Shown here: piece after piece, positions 17,214-25,212 of the stretch
How positions within the stretch are numbered: position 1 is the stretch's first letter
How the letters are laid out: each line of letters begins with the position of its first letter
Source: Rhodocyclaceae bacterium UBA2250
GTDB taxonomy: Bacteria; Pseudomonadota; Gammaproteobacteria; Burkholderiales; Rhodocyclaceae
Assembly (NCBI GenBank): GCA_002347285.1
Contig: DDXW01000071.1
Span: 1-30,944 of the forward strand
Direction: 5' to 3'
DNA: 30,944 bases
The notes under the pieces: generated by a model
The model's database searches: none
Seen by the model: the letters and a program-made list of their open reading frames with translations, nothing else
What the model was told of the DNA's origin: nothing
Made by a program: the position numbers and the translations under genes

Positions 17214-17996
17214 CTAGTGCTGCGTGCCGAGGTAGGCCGCGATGACCTCGGGGTTGTTCTTGACGTCGTCGGGCGCGCCGTCGCCGATCTTCCTGCCGTA
17301 GTCGAGCACGACGACGCGGTCGGAGATGTCCATGACGACGCCCATGTCGTGCTCGATCAGCACGATCGTGGTGCCGAACTGGTCGTTCACGTCGAGGATG
17401 AAGCGGCACATGTCCTGCTTCTCCTCGACGTTCATGCCGGCCATCGGCTCGTCGAGCAGCAGCATCGACGGCTCGGCGGCCAGCGCGCGGCCGAGTTCGA
17501 CGCGCTTCTGCAAACCGTAGGGCAGGCGGCCGACCGGCGTCTTGCGGATGTGCTCGATCTCGAGGAAGTCGATCACCTCCTCGACCTTGCGGCGGTGCGC
17601 CAGCTCCTCGCGCCGGGCCGGACCCCACCACAGCGCGTGCTGCAGGAAGCTGCACTTCATCTTGAGGTTGCGGCCGGCCATCAGGTTGTCGAGCACGCTC
17701 ATGCCCTTGAACAGCGCGATGTTCTGGAAGGTGCGCGCGATGCCGGCGGCGGCCATCGCGTGGGTGTCCATGTCCTTGCGGTGCTCGCCGCGGAAGACGA
17801 TCTCGCCCTGCTGCGGGTGATAGACGCCGTTGATGACGTTGAGCATCGAGCTCTTGCCGGCGCCGTTCGGGCCGATGATGGCGCGGATCTCGTGCTCGCG
17901 CACGTCGAAGGAGATGTCGGTGAGCGCCTTGACGCCGCCGAACGAGAGGGAAATGTTCCTGAGGTCGAGGATGACCTCGCCGATCTGCCTTGCCAT
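17214..17996 (-). CDS. Branched-chain-type ABC transporter ATP-binding protein (LivG-like)
   Basis: This ATPase subunit has 260 residues: Walker A GPNGAGKSS (42-50), Walker B SMLLLDEPMAGMNVEEKQD, and the LivG-specific extension with YGLQKRVELGRAL in the signature position (not the canonical LSGGQ). The H-loop is IVLIEHDMGVVMDISD. The start at 17996 (MARQIGEVILDLRNIS) was chosen because its ATG shares one base with the acyl-CoA synthetase stop (TGATG), a typical coupled junction. The frame stays open further upstream only as a shadow of the ligase gene. Confidence 0.92.
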   Translation of the reverse strand: MARQIGEVILDLRNISLSFGGVKALTDISFDVREHEIRAIIGPNGAGKSSMLNVINGVYHPQQGEIVFRGEHRKDMDTHAMAAAGIARTFQNIALFKGMSVLDNLMAGRNLKMKCSFLQHALWWGPARREELAHRRKVEEVIDFLEIEHIRKTPVGRLPYGLQKRVELGRALAAEPSMLLLDEPMAGMNVEEKQDMCRFILDVNDQFGTTIVLIEHDMGVVMDISDRVVVLDYGRKIGDGAPDDVKNNPEVIAAYLGTQH

Positions 17997-19975
17997 CAGG
18001 CCGCCCTCCCCAGATTCACTTGGGTGACCGGAAAGGTCTTGACGTCGCGGATGACGAGGTCGGCGGCGACCTTGCCTTTCCGGCCGTCCTCGAACTTGAC
18101 CTCGGTCTCGATGAACTGCGATGCCTTGCCGCCATAGAGCGCGTCGATCAGCACGGCGTACTTCTCCGAAATGAAGTTGCGCCTGACCTTCCGCGTGCGG
18201 GTCAGTTCGTCGTCGTCGGGATCGAGTTCCTTGTGCAGGATCAGGAAGCGATGCACCTGGGTATCGGCCACCATGGCGTCGTGCGCGAGTTCGGCATTCA
18301 CCTGCTCGACGCACTCCTGGATCAGCTGGTACACCTCGGGCTTGGCGGCCAGGTCGGTGTAGCCGGCGTAGGGGATGCCGCGCCGCTCGGCCCAGTTGCC
18401 GACCGCGCCCATGTCGATGTTGATGAAGGCGCACACCATGTCGCGGTCGTGGCCGAAGGCGACCGCCTCCTTGATGTGGGCGAAGAACTTCAGCTTGTTC
18501 TCGATGTAGTTGGGCGCGAACATCGCGCCGTTGCCGAGCTTGCCGACGTCCTTGGCGCGGTCGATGATCTTCAGGTGGCCGTCCTCGTCGAGGAAGCCGG
18601 CGTCGCCGGTCATGAAGTAGCCGTCGGCGTTGATCGACTCGGCCGTGGCGTCCGGCCGTCGGTAGTACTCCTTGAGCAGCATCGGGCCCTTGACGAGGAT
18701 CTCGCCGTTGTCGGCGACCTTGATCTCGACGCCGGGCGCCGGCAGGCCGACCGAATCGAACTTGATCTGGCGGTCGGGCTGCAGGCAGACGTAGGCGCAG
18801 GTCTCGGTCTGGCCATACAGCTGCTTGAGGTTGATGCCGATCGAGCGGTAGAAGCGGAACAGGTCGGGGCCGATCGCGGCACCCGCGGTGTAGGCGACGC
18901 GGATGCGGCTCATGCCGAGCACGTTTTTCAGCGGACCGAAGACGAGCAGCTTGCCGAGCGCATACAGGAGACGGTCTGCGGCGGGCACCGGCTTGCCGTC
19001 GAGGATGCCGGCGCCGCAGCGCTTCGCCACGCCCATGAAGTAATGGAACATGCGGCGCTTGAGCGCGCCCGCGTCCTCCATGCGGATCATCACCTGCGTC
19101 AGCAGGTTCTCGAACACGCGTGGCGGGGCGAAGTAGCAGGTCGGGCCGATCTCGCGCAGGTCGGTCATCACCGTGTCGCCCGATTCGGGGCAGTTGATGG
19201 TGAAGCCGGCGACCAGCGCCTGCGCGTAGGAGAACAGGTTGTCGCCGACCCAGGCCATCGGCAGGTAGGAGAGCACCTCGTCGGCCTCGCCGAGGCCGTC
19301 GAACCCGCAGCCGCCGCGCGCGGCGGAGATCAGCGCATGGTGGGTCTGGCAGACGCCCTTGGGCTTGCCGGTGGTGCCCGAGGTGTAGAGCATGATGGCG
19401 ATGTCGTCGGGGCGGCCCTGCGCGATCTCCTGGTCGAGGAAGTCGGGCTGGTTGGCGTCGTGGATCGCGCCGGCGGCAACCACCTCGTCGAGGCCGTGCA
19501 GGAAGGCCTGGGTGTAGTGGCGCAGGCCGCGCGGGTCGTCATAGACGATGTGCCGCAGCTCGGGGCACTGCTCCCTGACCTCGAGCAGCTTGTCGACCTG
19601 CTCCTGGTCCTCGACGATCGCGATGTGGATGCCGGCGTCCTGCAGGACGAAGGTCATCTCCAGCGCGACGGCGTCCTGGTACATCGGCACCGGGATGCCG
19701 CCGAGCATCTGCGCGGCGCACATCGACCAGTAGAGCCGCGGGCGGTTGTCGCCGATGATGCCGAGGCGGTCGCCGCGCTTGAAGCCGAGCTCCGCCAAGC
19801 CGCAGGCGATGGCGCGCACTTCGCGCGCAGCCTCCGCCCAGGTCCAGCTCTGCCAGATGCCGAGATCCTTCTCGCGCACCGCCGGGCGGGCGCCGCGTAC
19901 GCGCGCATGCTCCAGCAGCAGGCGAGGAAAGGTGTCGAGACGATCCGTCGGCGCGGCCGACGTCGCAGCTGTCAT
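17996..19975 (-). CDS. AMP-dependent acyl-CoA synthetase (long-chain fatty acid-CoA ligase family)
   Basis: This enzyme activates a carboxylic acid to its CoA thioester through an acyl-adenylate. The 659-residue protein has the ATP-binding motif IMLYTSGTTGKPKGV, the substrate-site segment LKQLYGQTE, and YFMTGDAGFLDEDGHLKIIDRAKD. Overall length and the N-terminal WTWAEAAREVRAIACGLAELG fit long-chain/bacterial ACSL-like enzymes of the FadD15 type, which often lie in LIV-ABC operons. The start at 19975 was preferred to an ATG 32 codons upstream because GGAGGAG lies 8 nt before it. It is the first gene of a seven-gene leftward operon and is divergent from the Crp/Fnr regulator. Chain length preference cannot be predicted. 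Confidence 0.9.
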   Translation of the reverse strand: MTAATSAAPTDRLDTFPRLLLEHARVRGARPAVREKDLGIWQSWTWAEAAREVRAIACGLAELGFKRGDRLGIIGDNRPRLYWSMCAAQMLGGIPVPMYQDAVALEMTFVLQDAGIHIAIVEDQEQVDKLLEVREQCPELRHIVYDDPRGLRHYTQAFLHGLDEVVAAGAIHDANQPDFLDQEIAQGRPDDIAIMLYTSGTTGKPKGVCQTHHALISAARGGCGFDGLGEADEVLSYLPMAWVGDNLFSYAQALVAGFTINCPESGDTVMTDLREIGPTCYFAPPRVFENLLTQVMIRMEDAGALKRRMFHYFMGVAKRCGAGILDGKPVPAADRLLYALGKLLVFGPLKNVLGMSRIRVAYTAGAAIGPDLFRFYRSIGINLKQLYGQTETCAYVCLQPDRQIKFDSVGLPAPGVEIKVADNGEILVKGPMLLKEYYRRPDATAESINADGYFMTGDAGFLDEDGHLKIIDRAKDVGKLGNGAMFAPNYIENKLKFFAHIKEAVAFGHDRDMVCAFINIDMGAVGNWAERRGIPYAGYTDLAAKPEVYQLIQECVEQVNAELAHDAMVADTQVHRFLILHKELDPDDDELTRTRKVRRNFISEKYAVLIDALYGGKASQFIETEVKFEDGRKGKVAADLVIRDVKTFPVTQVNLGRAA

Positions 19976-20132
19976 CGATGCAACTCCTCCATCCGGTTCC
20001 GCGTATCGCCGGGGCATCCCGCCGATCGCATTTTCTTGTCCGCCGATGCCGCGTTTGCCGCACTGCATCAAGCATTGCCGGTTGATTGTAACTGCGCGGA
20101 CTCTACCCCGCGTGCCTGCCTATAATTGTCGC
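19976..20132. promoter_or_regulatory. Divergent control region between liv/acyl-CoA operon and Crp/Fnr regulator
   Basis: This 157-bp region must carry the promoters of the leftward seven-gene operon and of the rightward regulator. On the plus strand a perfect -10 TATAAT (20121-20126) lies 6 nt before the regulator's GTG. No convincing -35 box is seen for it, which would be consistent with activator-dependent initiation. No clear sigma70 promoter was found for the leftward operon. Confidence 0.5.
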
Positions 20133-20145
20133 GTGACTGACAATT
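20124..20145. promoter_or_regulatory. Candidate operator: 7-bp inverted repeat over regulator -10 and start codon
   Basis: AATTGTC (20124-20130) and GACAATT (20139-20145) are perfect inverted arms with an 8-bp spacer that includes the GTG start. The dyad overlaps the -10 box and first codons of the Crp/Fnr gene, a position suited to autorepression. The half-sites differ from Crp (TGTGA) and Fnr (TTGAT) consensus sites. Confidence 0.5.
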
Positions 20146-20840
20146 CATCGATCCCGCCCCGCGCCGCGCCGACGCTCGACGAGGCCATCGCCCTCTCGCG
20201 CTGGGCCCGGGGACTCGGAGCAGACGAACTGGCGCGCGCGCGCCAGGGCATGAGCGAGCGCAGCATCCCGGCCGGCGGCTTCGTCTGCCGCCAGGGCGAG
20301 CCGGTGTCCTGCTGGCTCGGCGTTATCGACGGTCTGGTGAAGATGTCCTCGGACTGGGTGACCGGCAAGACCGCCTCCTACGCCGGCATCCCGCAGGGCG
20401 GCTGGTTCGGCGAAGGCTCGCTGCTGAAAACCGAGCTGCGCCGTTACGACGTGATCGCGCTGCGCGCCACGCGCGTCGCCTGCATGAAGCGCGAGACCTT
20501 CCGCTGGCTGCTCGACCACAGCATCGCCTTCAACCACGCGATCATCGAGCAGATCAACGAGCGGCTCGGCCAGTTCATCGGCCTGCTCGAATCCGAGCGC
20601 CTGCACGACACCGACACGCGTGTCGCGCGCAGCCTCGCGGTCATGTTCAACCCGGTGCTCTATCCCGGCCAGAACCCCAGCCTGACGATTTCGCAGGAAG
20701 AGATCGGCAACCTCGCCGGCGTCTCGCGCCAGCGCGTCAACCGCTCGCTGAAGATCCTCGAGGACGCCGGCTTCCTGCGCATCGAGTACGGCGGCATCGC
20801 GATCCTCGATCTCGACGGCCTGCGCCAGTTCGGCGGCTGA
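20133..20840 (+). CDS. Crp/Fnr-family transcriptional regulator
   Basis: From the GTG at 20133 the protein has 235 residues, near the family norm. An N-terminal cyclic-nucleotide-binding-like beta barrel is visible (GGFVCRQGEPVSCWLGVIDGLVKMSSD, then PQGGWFGEGSLL), followed by a long dimerisation helix. The C-terminal winged HTH is SQEEIGNLAGVSRQRVNRSLKILEDAGFLRIEYGGIAILD. It lacks the four-Cys [4Fe-4S] pattern of Fnr, and the cAMP-binding Arg/Ser pair of Crp is not evident, so the signal is unknown. The start is uncertain: an upstream in-frame ATG near 20046 has no ribosome binding site, and the GTG sits where transcription would begin (leaderless). By position it probably controls the divergent transport/ligase operon and itself. 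Confidence 0.85.
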   Translation: MTDNSSIPPRAAPTLDEAIALSRWARGLGADELARARQGMSERSIPAGGFVCRQGEPVSCWLGVIDGLVKMSSDWVTGKTASYAGIPQGGWFGEGSLLKTELRRYDVIALRATRVACMKRETFRWLLDHSIAFNHAIIEQINERLGQFIGLLESERLHDTDTRVARSLAVMFNPVLYPGQNPSLTISQEEIGNLAGVSRQRVNRSLKILEDAGFLRIEYGGIAILDLDGLRQFGG

Positions 20841-20851
20841 GCCGATTCCGC

Positions 20852-20875
20852 GCCGCCCCGCCAGCGCCGAGTTTC
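20852..20875 (+). repeat. 24-bp dispersed repeat, copy between crp-like gene and rlhA
   Basis: This copy has 23 of 24 consensus positions, with the T-tract end (GAGTTTC) on the plus strand, 11 nt after the regulator stop and only 3 nt before the rlhA ATG. It occupies the place where a Shine-Dalgarno sequence would be expected. Confidence 0.75.
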
Positions 20876-20878
20876 CCC

Positions 20879-22798
20879 ATGAAACGCATCGAACTGCTCG
20901 CCCCCGCCAAGACCGCCGAGATCGGCATCGAGGCGGTGCGCCACGGCGCCGACGCCGTCTACATCGGCGGCCCGGCCTTCGGCGCGCGCGACAAGGCAGG
21001 AAATTCTGTCCAGGAACTCGCGCGTTTAGTCTCATTCGCGCACCGCTTCCGCGCACGCATCTACGTCGCGCTCAACACGATCCTCGCCGACGCCGAACTC
21101 GAACCCGCCCGGCAACTGGCCATCGACTGCTGGCACGCCGGCGTCGATGCGCTGATCGTGCAGGACATGGGCCTGCTCGAACTCGACCTGCCGCCGCTCG
21201 ACCTGCACGCCTCGACGCAGTGCGACATCCGCACGCCGGCCAAGGCGCGCTTCCTCGCCGACTGCGGCTTCTCCCAACTGGTTCTTGCTCGCGAACTCTC
21301 GCTAAAGGAGATCGCCGCGGTGCGCGCCGCGCTGCCGGATGACGTGATCGTCGAGCACTTCGTGCATGGCGCGCTGTGCGTCGCCTTCTCGGGCCAGTGC
21401 ACCATCAGCCATGCGCAGACCGGCCGCAGCGCCAACCGCGGCGACTGCTCGCAGGCCTGCCGCCTGCCCTACACATTGCATGATGGCGCGGGACGCGTGG
21501 TCGCCTTCGAGAAGCATCTGCTCTCGCTCAAGGACAACGACCAGAGCGCCAACCTCCTTCCCTTGATCCAGGCCGGCGTGCGCAGCTTCAAGATCGAGGG
21601 CCGCTACAAGGATGCCGGCTACGTCAAGAACATCACCGGCCACTACCGCAAGCTCCTGGATACGCTCTTCGAGCGGCATCCCGAGTACGGACCCGCTTCG
21701 AGCGGCACGGTCACGCTCAAGTTCGCGCCGCACCCGGACAAGACCTTCCACCGCGGCGCCACCGACTACTTCACCCACGGCAGGACCAGCGATCCCGCGC
21801 ACATCGTCGCCTTCGACACGCCGGCCTTCGTCGGCCTGCCGATCGGCAAGATCACGCAGGTCGGCGACGACTGGTTCGATCTCGCCACCGACGCAACGCT
21901 CGCCAACGGCGACGGCCTGTCGTGGATGCACAAGCGCGCAGCCGCCGGCACGCAGGCCAACAAAGTCGAAAGGCTCGGCGACGGCCGCTGGCGTATTTGG
22001 CCGAACGATCCCATCGACAAATTGCCCGGCCTGAAGCCCGGCCTCGCCATCAACCGCAACCGCGACCAGGCTTGGGAGCAAGCGCTCACAAAGGAATCCG
22101 CCGAGCGGCGCATCGCCGTCGATGCCACGTTCGCCGAGACGCCGAACGGCTTCGCGCTGACGCTCACCGACAGCGACGGCATCGCCGCGACGGCGACGCT
22201 CGCGCACGAGAAACAGCCGGCGCACAAGCCGGAAGAGGCAGCGGATCAGCTGCGCGCGCAGGTCGGCCGCCTCGGCAACACCGAGTTTTCGTTGCGTGAT
22301 TTCACGGTGCCTTGGTCGCAGCCCTGGTTCGTGCCGAGCTCGGCCGCCAACCAGCTGCGCCGCGACGCCGTCGCCGCGCTCGAAGCCGCGCGCGCGACTA
22401 CTTATTCGCGGGTACTGCGCCGTCCAGCAGTCGAGCCGCCGACGCCCTATCCGGAGGACACGCTGAGCTTCCTTGCCAACGTCTACAACGCCGCCGCGCG
22501 GCGCTTCTACGAGAAGCACGGGGTCAAGCTGATCAAGCACGCCTACGAGGCGCACGAGGAAACCGGCGAGGTCGCGCTGATGATCACCAAGCATTGCCTG
22601 CGCCACGCCTTCAACCTCTGCCCGCACCAGGCCAAGGGCGTCACGGGCGTGCAGGGACAAGTGCGCGCCGAGCCGATGACGCTGGTCAGCGGCAACGAGC
22701 GCTTCACGCTGGTCTTCGATTGCCGCGCCTGCGAGATGCACGTGCTGGGCCGCATCCGGCCGCAGATCCTCGCCAGCCCGCCGCCGGGCAGCGCATGA
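20879..22798 (+). CDS. rlhA: U32-family 23S rRNA C2501 hydroxylase (RlhA/YdcP-like)
   Basis: The 639-residue protein matches the long U32 'peptidase' type. E. coli RlhA (YdcP) of this type hydroxylates C2501 of 23S rRNA; no protease activity is expected. The TIM-barrel-like N-terminal half has RIELLAPAKTAEIGIEAVRHGADAVYIGG and LDLHASTQCDIRTP. The U32 signature is EHFVHGALCVAFSGQC, then GDCSQACRLPY; these cysteines and those in the C-terminal FDCRACEM are likely [Fe-S] ligands. A DUF3656-like middle and a C-terminal NLCPHQAKGV segment complete the family length. No ribosome binding site precedes the ATG; a 24-bp repeat copy ends 3 nt before it. The gene ends in an ATGA overlap with a methyltransferase remnant. 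Confidence 0.87.
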   Translation: MKRIELLAPAKTAEIGIEAVRHGADAVYIGGPAFGARDKAGNSVQELARLVSFAHRFRARIYVALNTILADAELEPARQLAIDCWHAGVDALIVQDMGLLELDLPPLDLHASTQCDIRTPAKARFLADCGFSQLVLARELSLKEIAAVRAALPDDVIVEHFVHGALCVAFSGQCTISHAQTGRSANRGDCSQACRLPYTLHDGAGRVVAFEKHLLSLKDNDQSANLLPLIQAGVRSFKIEGRYKDAGYVKNITGHYRKLLDTLFERHPEYGPASSGTVTLKFAPHPDKTFHRGATDYFTHGRTSDPAHIVAFDTPAFVGLPIGKITQVGDDWFDLATDATLANGDGLSWMHKRAAAGTQANKVERLGDGRWRIWPNDPIDKLPGLKPGLAINRNRDQAWEQALTKESAERRIAVDATFAETPNGFALTLTDSDGIAATATLAHEKQPAHKPEEAADQLRAQVGRLGNTEFSLRDFTVPWSQPWFVPSSAANQLRRDAVAALEAARATTYSRVLRRPAVEPPTPYPEDTLSFLANVYNAAARRFYEKHGVKLIKHAYEAHEETGEVALMITKHCLRHAFNLCPHQAKGVTGVQGQVRAEPMTLVSGNERFTLVFDCRACEMHVLGRIRPQILASPPPGSA

Positions 22799-23034
22799 GC
22801 GGCCCGACGCAGGACTTCTGGCAGGCGCGTTTCGCCAGCGGCGCGATCCCGTGGGACCGCGGCACGCCGAACCCGCAGCTGCTGCAGTGGATCGCCAACG
22901 GCATGCTCGCGCCGGGCATGCAGGTCGCCGCCGATCCCGCCGCGCCGCCGGGCACGATCCATGGCCCGCCCTACCCGGAGGTGAAATCGCCGGTCGGCAG
23001 GCTCGAACTCGCCGTCGTGCTGACCCGGAAATAA
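22795..23034 (+). pseudogene. Internally deleted TPMT-type SAM methyltransferase remnant
   Basis: The 79-codon frame begins like thiopurine-methyltransferase-type enzymes: DFWQARFASGAIPWDRGTPNPQLLQWI and LAPGMQV. At the point where SAM motif I should follow, it jumps to AADPAAPPGTIHGPPYPEV and a C-terminal tail ending LAVVLTRK. The SAM-binding core is absent, so it cannot be a working methyltransferase; family members are about 200 residues. No stop or frameshift occurs, so an in-frame deletion is the simplest reading. Translation is coupled to rlhA by ATGA. The stop codon overlaps the repeat/terminator that serves leuD on the other strand. The origin of the tail is less sure than that of the first 43 residues. 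Confidence 0.65.
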
Positions 23035-23063
23035 AACTCGGCGCCGGCAAGGCGGCGCCGAGT
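23033..23063 (-). terminator. Rho-independent terminator of leuCD, built from the 24-bp repeat
   Basis: Perfect 10-bp arms ACTCGGCGCC (23036-23045) and GGCGCCGAGT (23054-23063) enclose an 8-nt loop. On the minus strand, 10 nt past the leuD stop, the hairpin is followed by TTTATTT, a classical intrinsic terminator. The left 24 bases (23033-23056) are a repeat copy with GG changed to AA in the core. Confidence 0.8.
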
Positions 23064-23072
23064 GGCGTTACC

Positions 23073-23708
23073 TCAGAACAGCCAGGGCTGCACGGCCTGG
23101 TGCCTCTTCTCGAAGGCGCGAATCTCGTCGGCGTGCTGCAGCGTCAGGCCGATCTCGTCGAGGCCGTTGAGCAGGCAGTGCTTGCGATGCGGCGTGATGT
23201 CGAACGTGAACCACTCGCCGGCCGGATTGCGCACGGTCTGGGTCTCGAGGTCGACGCGCAGCTTGTAGCCCGGCTGCGCGGCGCACTCGCGGAACAGCTG
23301 GTCGACGATCTCGCTGGAAGCGACGATCGGCAGGATGCCGTTCTTGTAGCAGTTGGAAAAGAAGATGTCGGCGAACGACGGCGCGATGACGACGCGGAAG
23401 CCGTAGTCCTCGATCGCCCACGGCGCGTGCTCGCGGCTCGAACCGCAGCCGAAGTTGTCGCGCGCCAGCAGGATCTGCGCGCCCTGATAGCGTTTTTGAT
23501 TGAGCACGAAGTCCTTGCGCAGCGGGCGGTTGGTGCAGTCCATGCCGGGCTCGCCGACATCGCTGTAGCGCCATTCGTCGAACAGGTAGGGGCCGAAGCC
23601 GGAGCGCTTGATCGACTTGAGGAACTGCTTCGGGATGATCGCGTCGGTGTCGACGTTGGCGCGGTCGAGCGGGCAGACCAGGCCGTCGAGAGTGGTGAAG
23701 GGTTTCAT
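23073..23708 (-). CDS. leuD: 3-isopropylmalate dehydratase small subunit
   Basis: LeuD, the swivel-domain subunit of isopropylmalate isomerase, works with LeuC. The 211-residue protein begins MKPFTTLDGLVCPLDRANVDTDAIIPKQFLKSI and contains NFGCGSSREHAPWAIEDYG, the family hallmark. An intrinsic terminator follows its stop. It lies 11 nt after leuC in the same operon. The frame stays open upstream into leuC, but the ATG at 23708 gives the normal length. In organisms with CimA the same enzyme also isomerises citramalate, and cimA lies 2.2 kb upstream. Confidence 0.96.
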   Translation of the reverse strand: MKPFTTLDGLVCPLDRANVDTDAIIPKQFLKSIKRSGFGPYLFDEWRYSDVGEPGMDCTNRPLRKDFVLNQKRYQGAQILLARDNFGCGSSREHAPWAIEDYGFRVVIAPSFADIFFSNCYKNGILPIVASSEIVDQLFRECAAQPGYKLRVDLETQTVRNPAGEWFTFDITPHRKHCLLNGLDEIGLTLQHADEIRAFEKRHQAVQPWLF

Positions 23709-23719
23709 GGGCGGGCCTC

Positions 23720-25126
23720 TCAGAACTTGCGGATATCGACGAAGTGGCCGGCGATGGCGGCGGCGGCGGCCATTTCCGGGCTGACCAGATGGGTGCGGCC
23801 GCCGGCGCCCTGGCGGCCCTCGAAGTTGCGGTTCGAGGTCGAGGCGCAGCGCTCGCCCGGCGCGAGGCGGTCGGCGTTCATCGCCAGGCACATCGAGCAG
23901 CCGGGTTCACGCCACTCGAAGCCGGCGTCGATGAAGATCCTGTCCAGCCCCTCGGCCTCGGCCTGGCGCTTGACCTGGCCGGAGCCCGGCACGACGAGGA
24001 CCTGCTTGACGTTGGCGGCCTTCTTGCGGCCCTTCGCCACCGCGGCGGCGGCGCGCAGGTCCTCGATCCGGGAATTCGTGCAGCTGCCGATGAACACCTT
24101 GTCGAGCTGGATCTCTTCGATCGGCGTGTCGGCCTTGAGTCCCATGTACTGCAGCGCACGCTCGATGCCGGCGCGCCTGACCGGATCCTTTTCACTCGCC
24201 GGGTTCGGCACCTTGGCGCCCACGGGCAGGACCTGTTCGGGCGAGGTGCCCCAGGTCACCTGCGGCTGGATCGCCGCGGCGTCGAGATCGACCACCGCGT
24301 CGAACTTCGCGTCGGCGTCGGACTTGAGCGTCCGCCAGTAGGCGACCGCCTTGTCCCACTGCTCGCCCTTGGGCGCGAACTGGCGGCCCTTGAGGTATTC
24401 GAAGGTCTTCTCGTCCGGCGCGATCAGACCGGCGCGCGCGCCGCCCTCGATCGCCATGTTGCAGAGGGTCATGCGGCCTTCCATGCTGAGGTCGCGGATC
24501 GCCGCGCCGCCGAACTCGATCGCGTAGCCGGTGCCGCCGGCGGTGCCGATCTTGCCGATGATGGCGAGCGCGACGTCCTTGGCGGTGACGCCCTGGCCGA
24601 GCCTGCCGTCGACCTTGACCAGCATGCGTTTCGACTTCTTGGCCACCAGCGTCTGCGTGGCGAGCACGTGCTCGACCTCCGAGGTGCCGATGCCGTGCGC
24701 CAGCGCGCCGAAGGCGCCGTGCGTCGAGGTGTGGCTGTCGCCGCAGACGACCGTCATGCCCGGCAGCGTGGTGCCGTTCTCCGGGCCGATGACATGGATG
24801 ATGCCCTGGTTGGCGTGCTTGAACGGGAAATACACCAGCGCGCCGAAATCCTTGATGTTCTGGTCGAGCGTCTCGACCTGCAGACGCGAGACCGGGTCCT
24901 CGATGCCGCGGTCCCAGTGGTCGGTCGGCGTGTTGTGGTCGGGGTTGGCGACGATCGAGTCGCTGCGCCAGGCCTTGCGGCCGGCCAGCCGCAGCCCCTC
25001 GAAGGCCTGCGGACTCGTCACCTCGTGCATCAGGTGGCGGTCGATGTAGAGGAGGCAGGTGCCGTCGGATTCCTCGCGGACGACGTGCGATTCCCAGAGT
25101 TTGTCGTAGAGCGTCTTGCCGGCCAT
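23720..25126 (-). CDS. leuC: 3-isopropylmalate dehydratase large subunit
   Basis: LeuC is the aconitase-type [4Fe-4S] subunit of isopropylmalate isomerase. The 468 residues are the usual length. Seen are MAGKTLYDKLWESHVV, VCGDSHTSTHGAFGALAHGIGTSEVEHVLATQ, and the cluster cysteines in IGSCTNSRIEDLR and EPGCSMCLAMN. There is no gene between it and leuD. No leader peptide with a leucine codon run was found upstream (25127-25212), so attenuation of the enteric type is not indicated; that gap instead holds a 24-bp repeat copy. Confidence 0.97.
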   Translation of the reverse strand: MAGKTLYDKLWESHVVREESDGTCLLYIDRHLMHEVTSPQAFEGLRLAGRKAWRSDSIVANPDHNTPTDHWDRGIEDPVSRLQVETLDQNIKDFGALVYFPFKHANQGIIHVIGPENGTTLPGMTVVCGDSHTSTHGAFGALAHGIGTSEVEHVLATQTLVAKKSKRMLVKVDGRLGQGVTAKDVALAIIGKIGTAGGTGYAIEFGGAAIRDLSMEGRMTLCNMAIEGGARAGLIAPDEKTFEYLKGRQFAPKGEQWDKAVAYWRTLKSDADAKFDAVVDLDAAAIQPQVTWGTSPEQVLPVGAKVPNPASEKDPVRRAGIERALQYMGLKADTPIEEIQLDKVFIGSCTNSRIEDLRAAAAVAKGRKKAANVKQVLVVPGSGQVKRQAEAEGLDRIFIDAGFEWREPGCSMCLAMNADRLAPGERCASTSNRNFEGRQGAGGRTHLVSPEMAAAAAIAGHFVDIRKF

Positions 25127-25176
25127 GGCGGTCTTTCCCGGATTCGAAAAGGTGAAAGTTTACCTCAGCGGCAGGG

Positions 25177-25200
25177 AAAACTCGGGGCTGACGGGGCGGC
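25177..25200 (-). repeat. 24-bp dispersed repeat, left copy flanking the toxin-antitoxin cassette
   Basis: It reads AAAACTCGGGGCTG then ACGGGGCGGC on the plus strand, pointing toward the toxin gene. It shares the variant CTGACGGGGCGGC only with the inverted copy at 25865-25888. Its T-tract on the minus strand lies 13 nt after the toxin stop, as for a terminator. Confidence 0.75.
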
Positions 25201-25212
25201 CTCCAGTCTCGG

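Noticed and set aside
15190..17217. A 675-codon plus-strand open frame opposite livM and livH
   Set aside because: It is antisense to two clear permease genes. Its product is Gln/Glu/Arg/Asp/His-rich without motifs.
17996..20071. A longer start for the acyl-CoA synthetase at 20071
   Set aside because: The extra 32 residues are unlike the family and lack a ribosome binding site; the ATG at 19975 has GGAGGAG at proper spacing.
25127..25212. Possible leucine attenuator before leuC
   Set aside because: No short frame with a run of leucine codons and no antiterminator pair is seen. The only structure is the dispersed repeat, which fits termination of the upstream TA operon.
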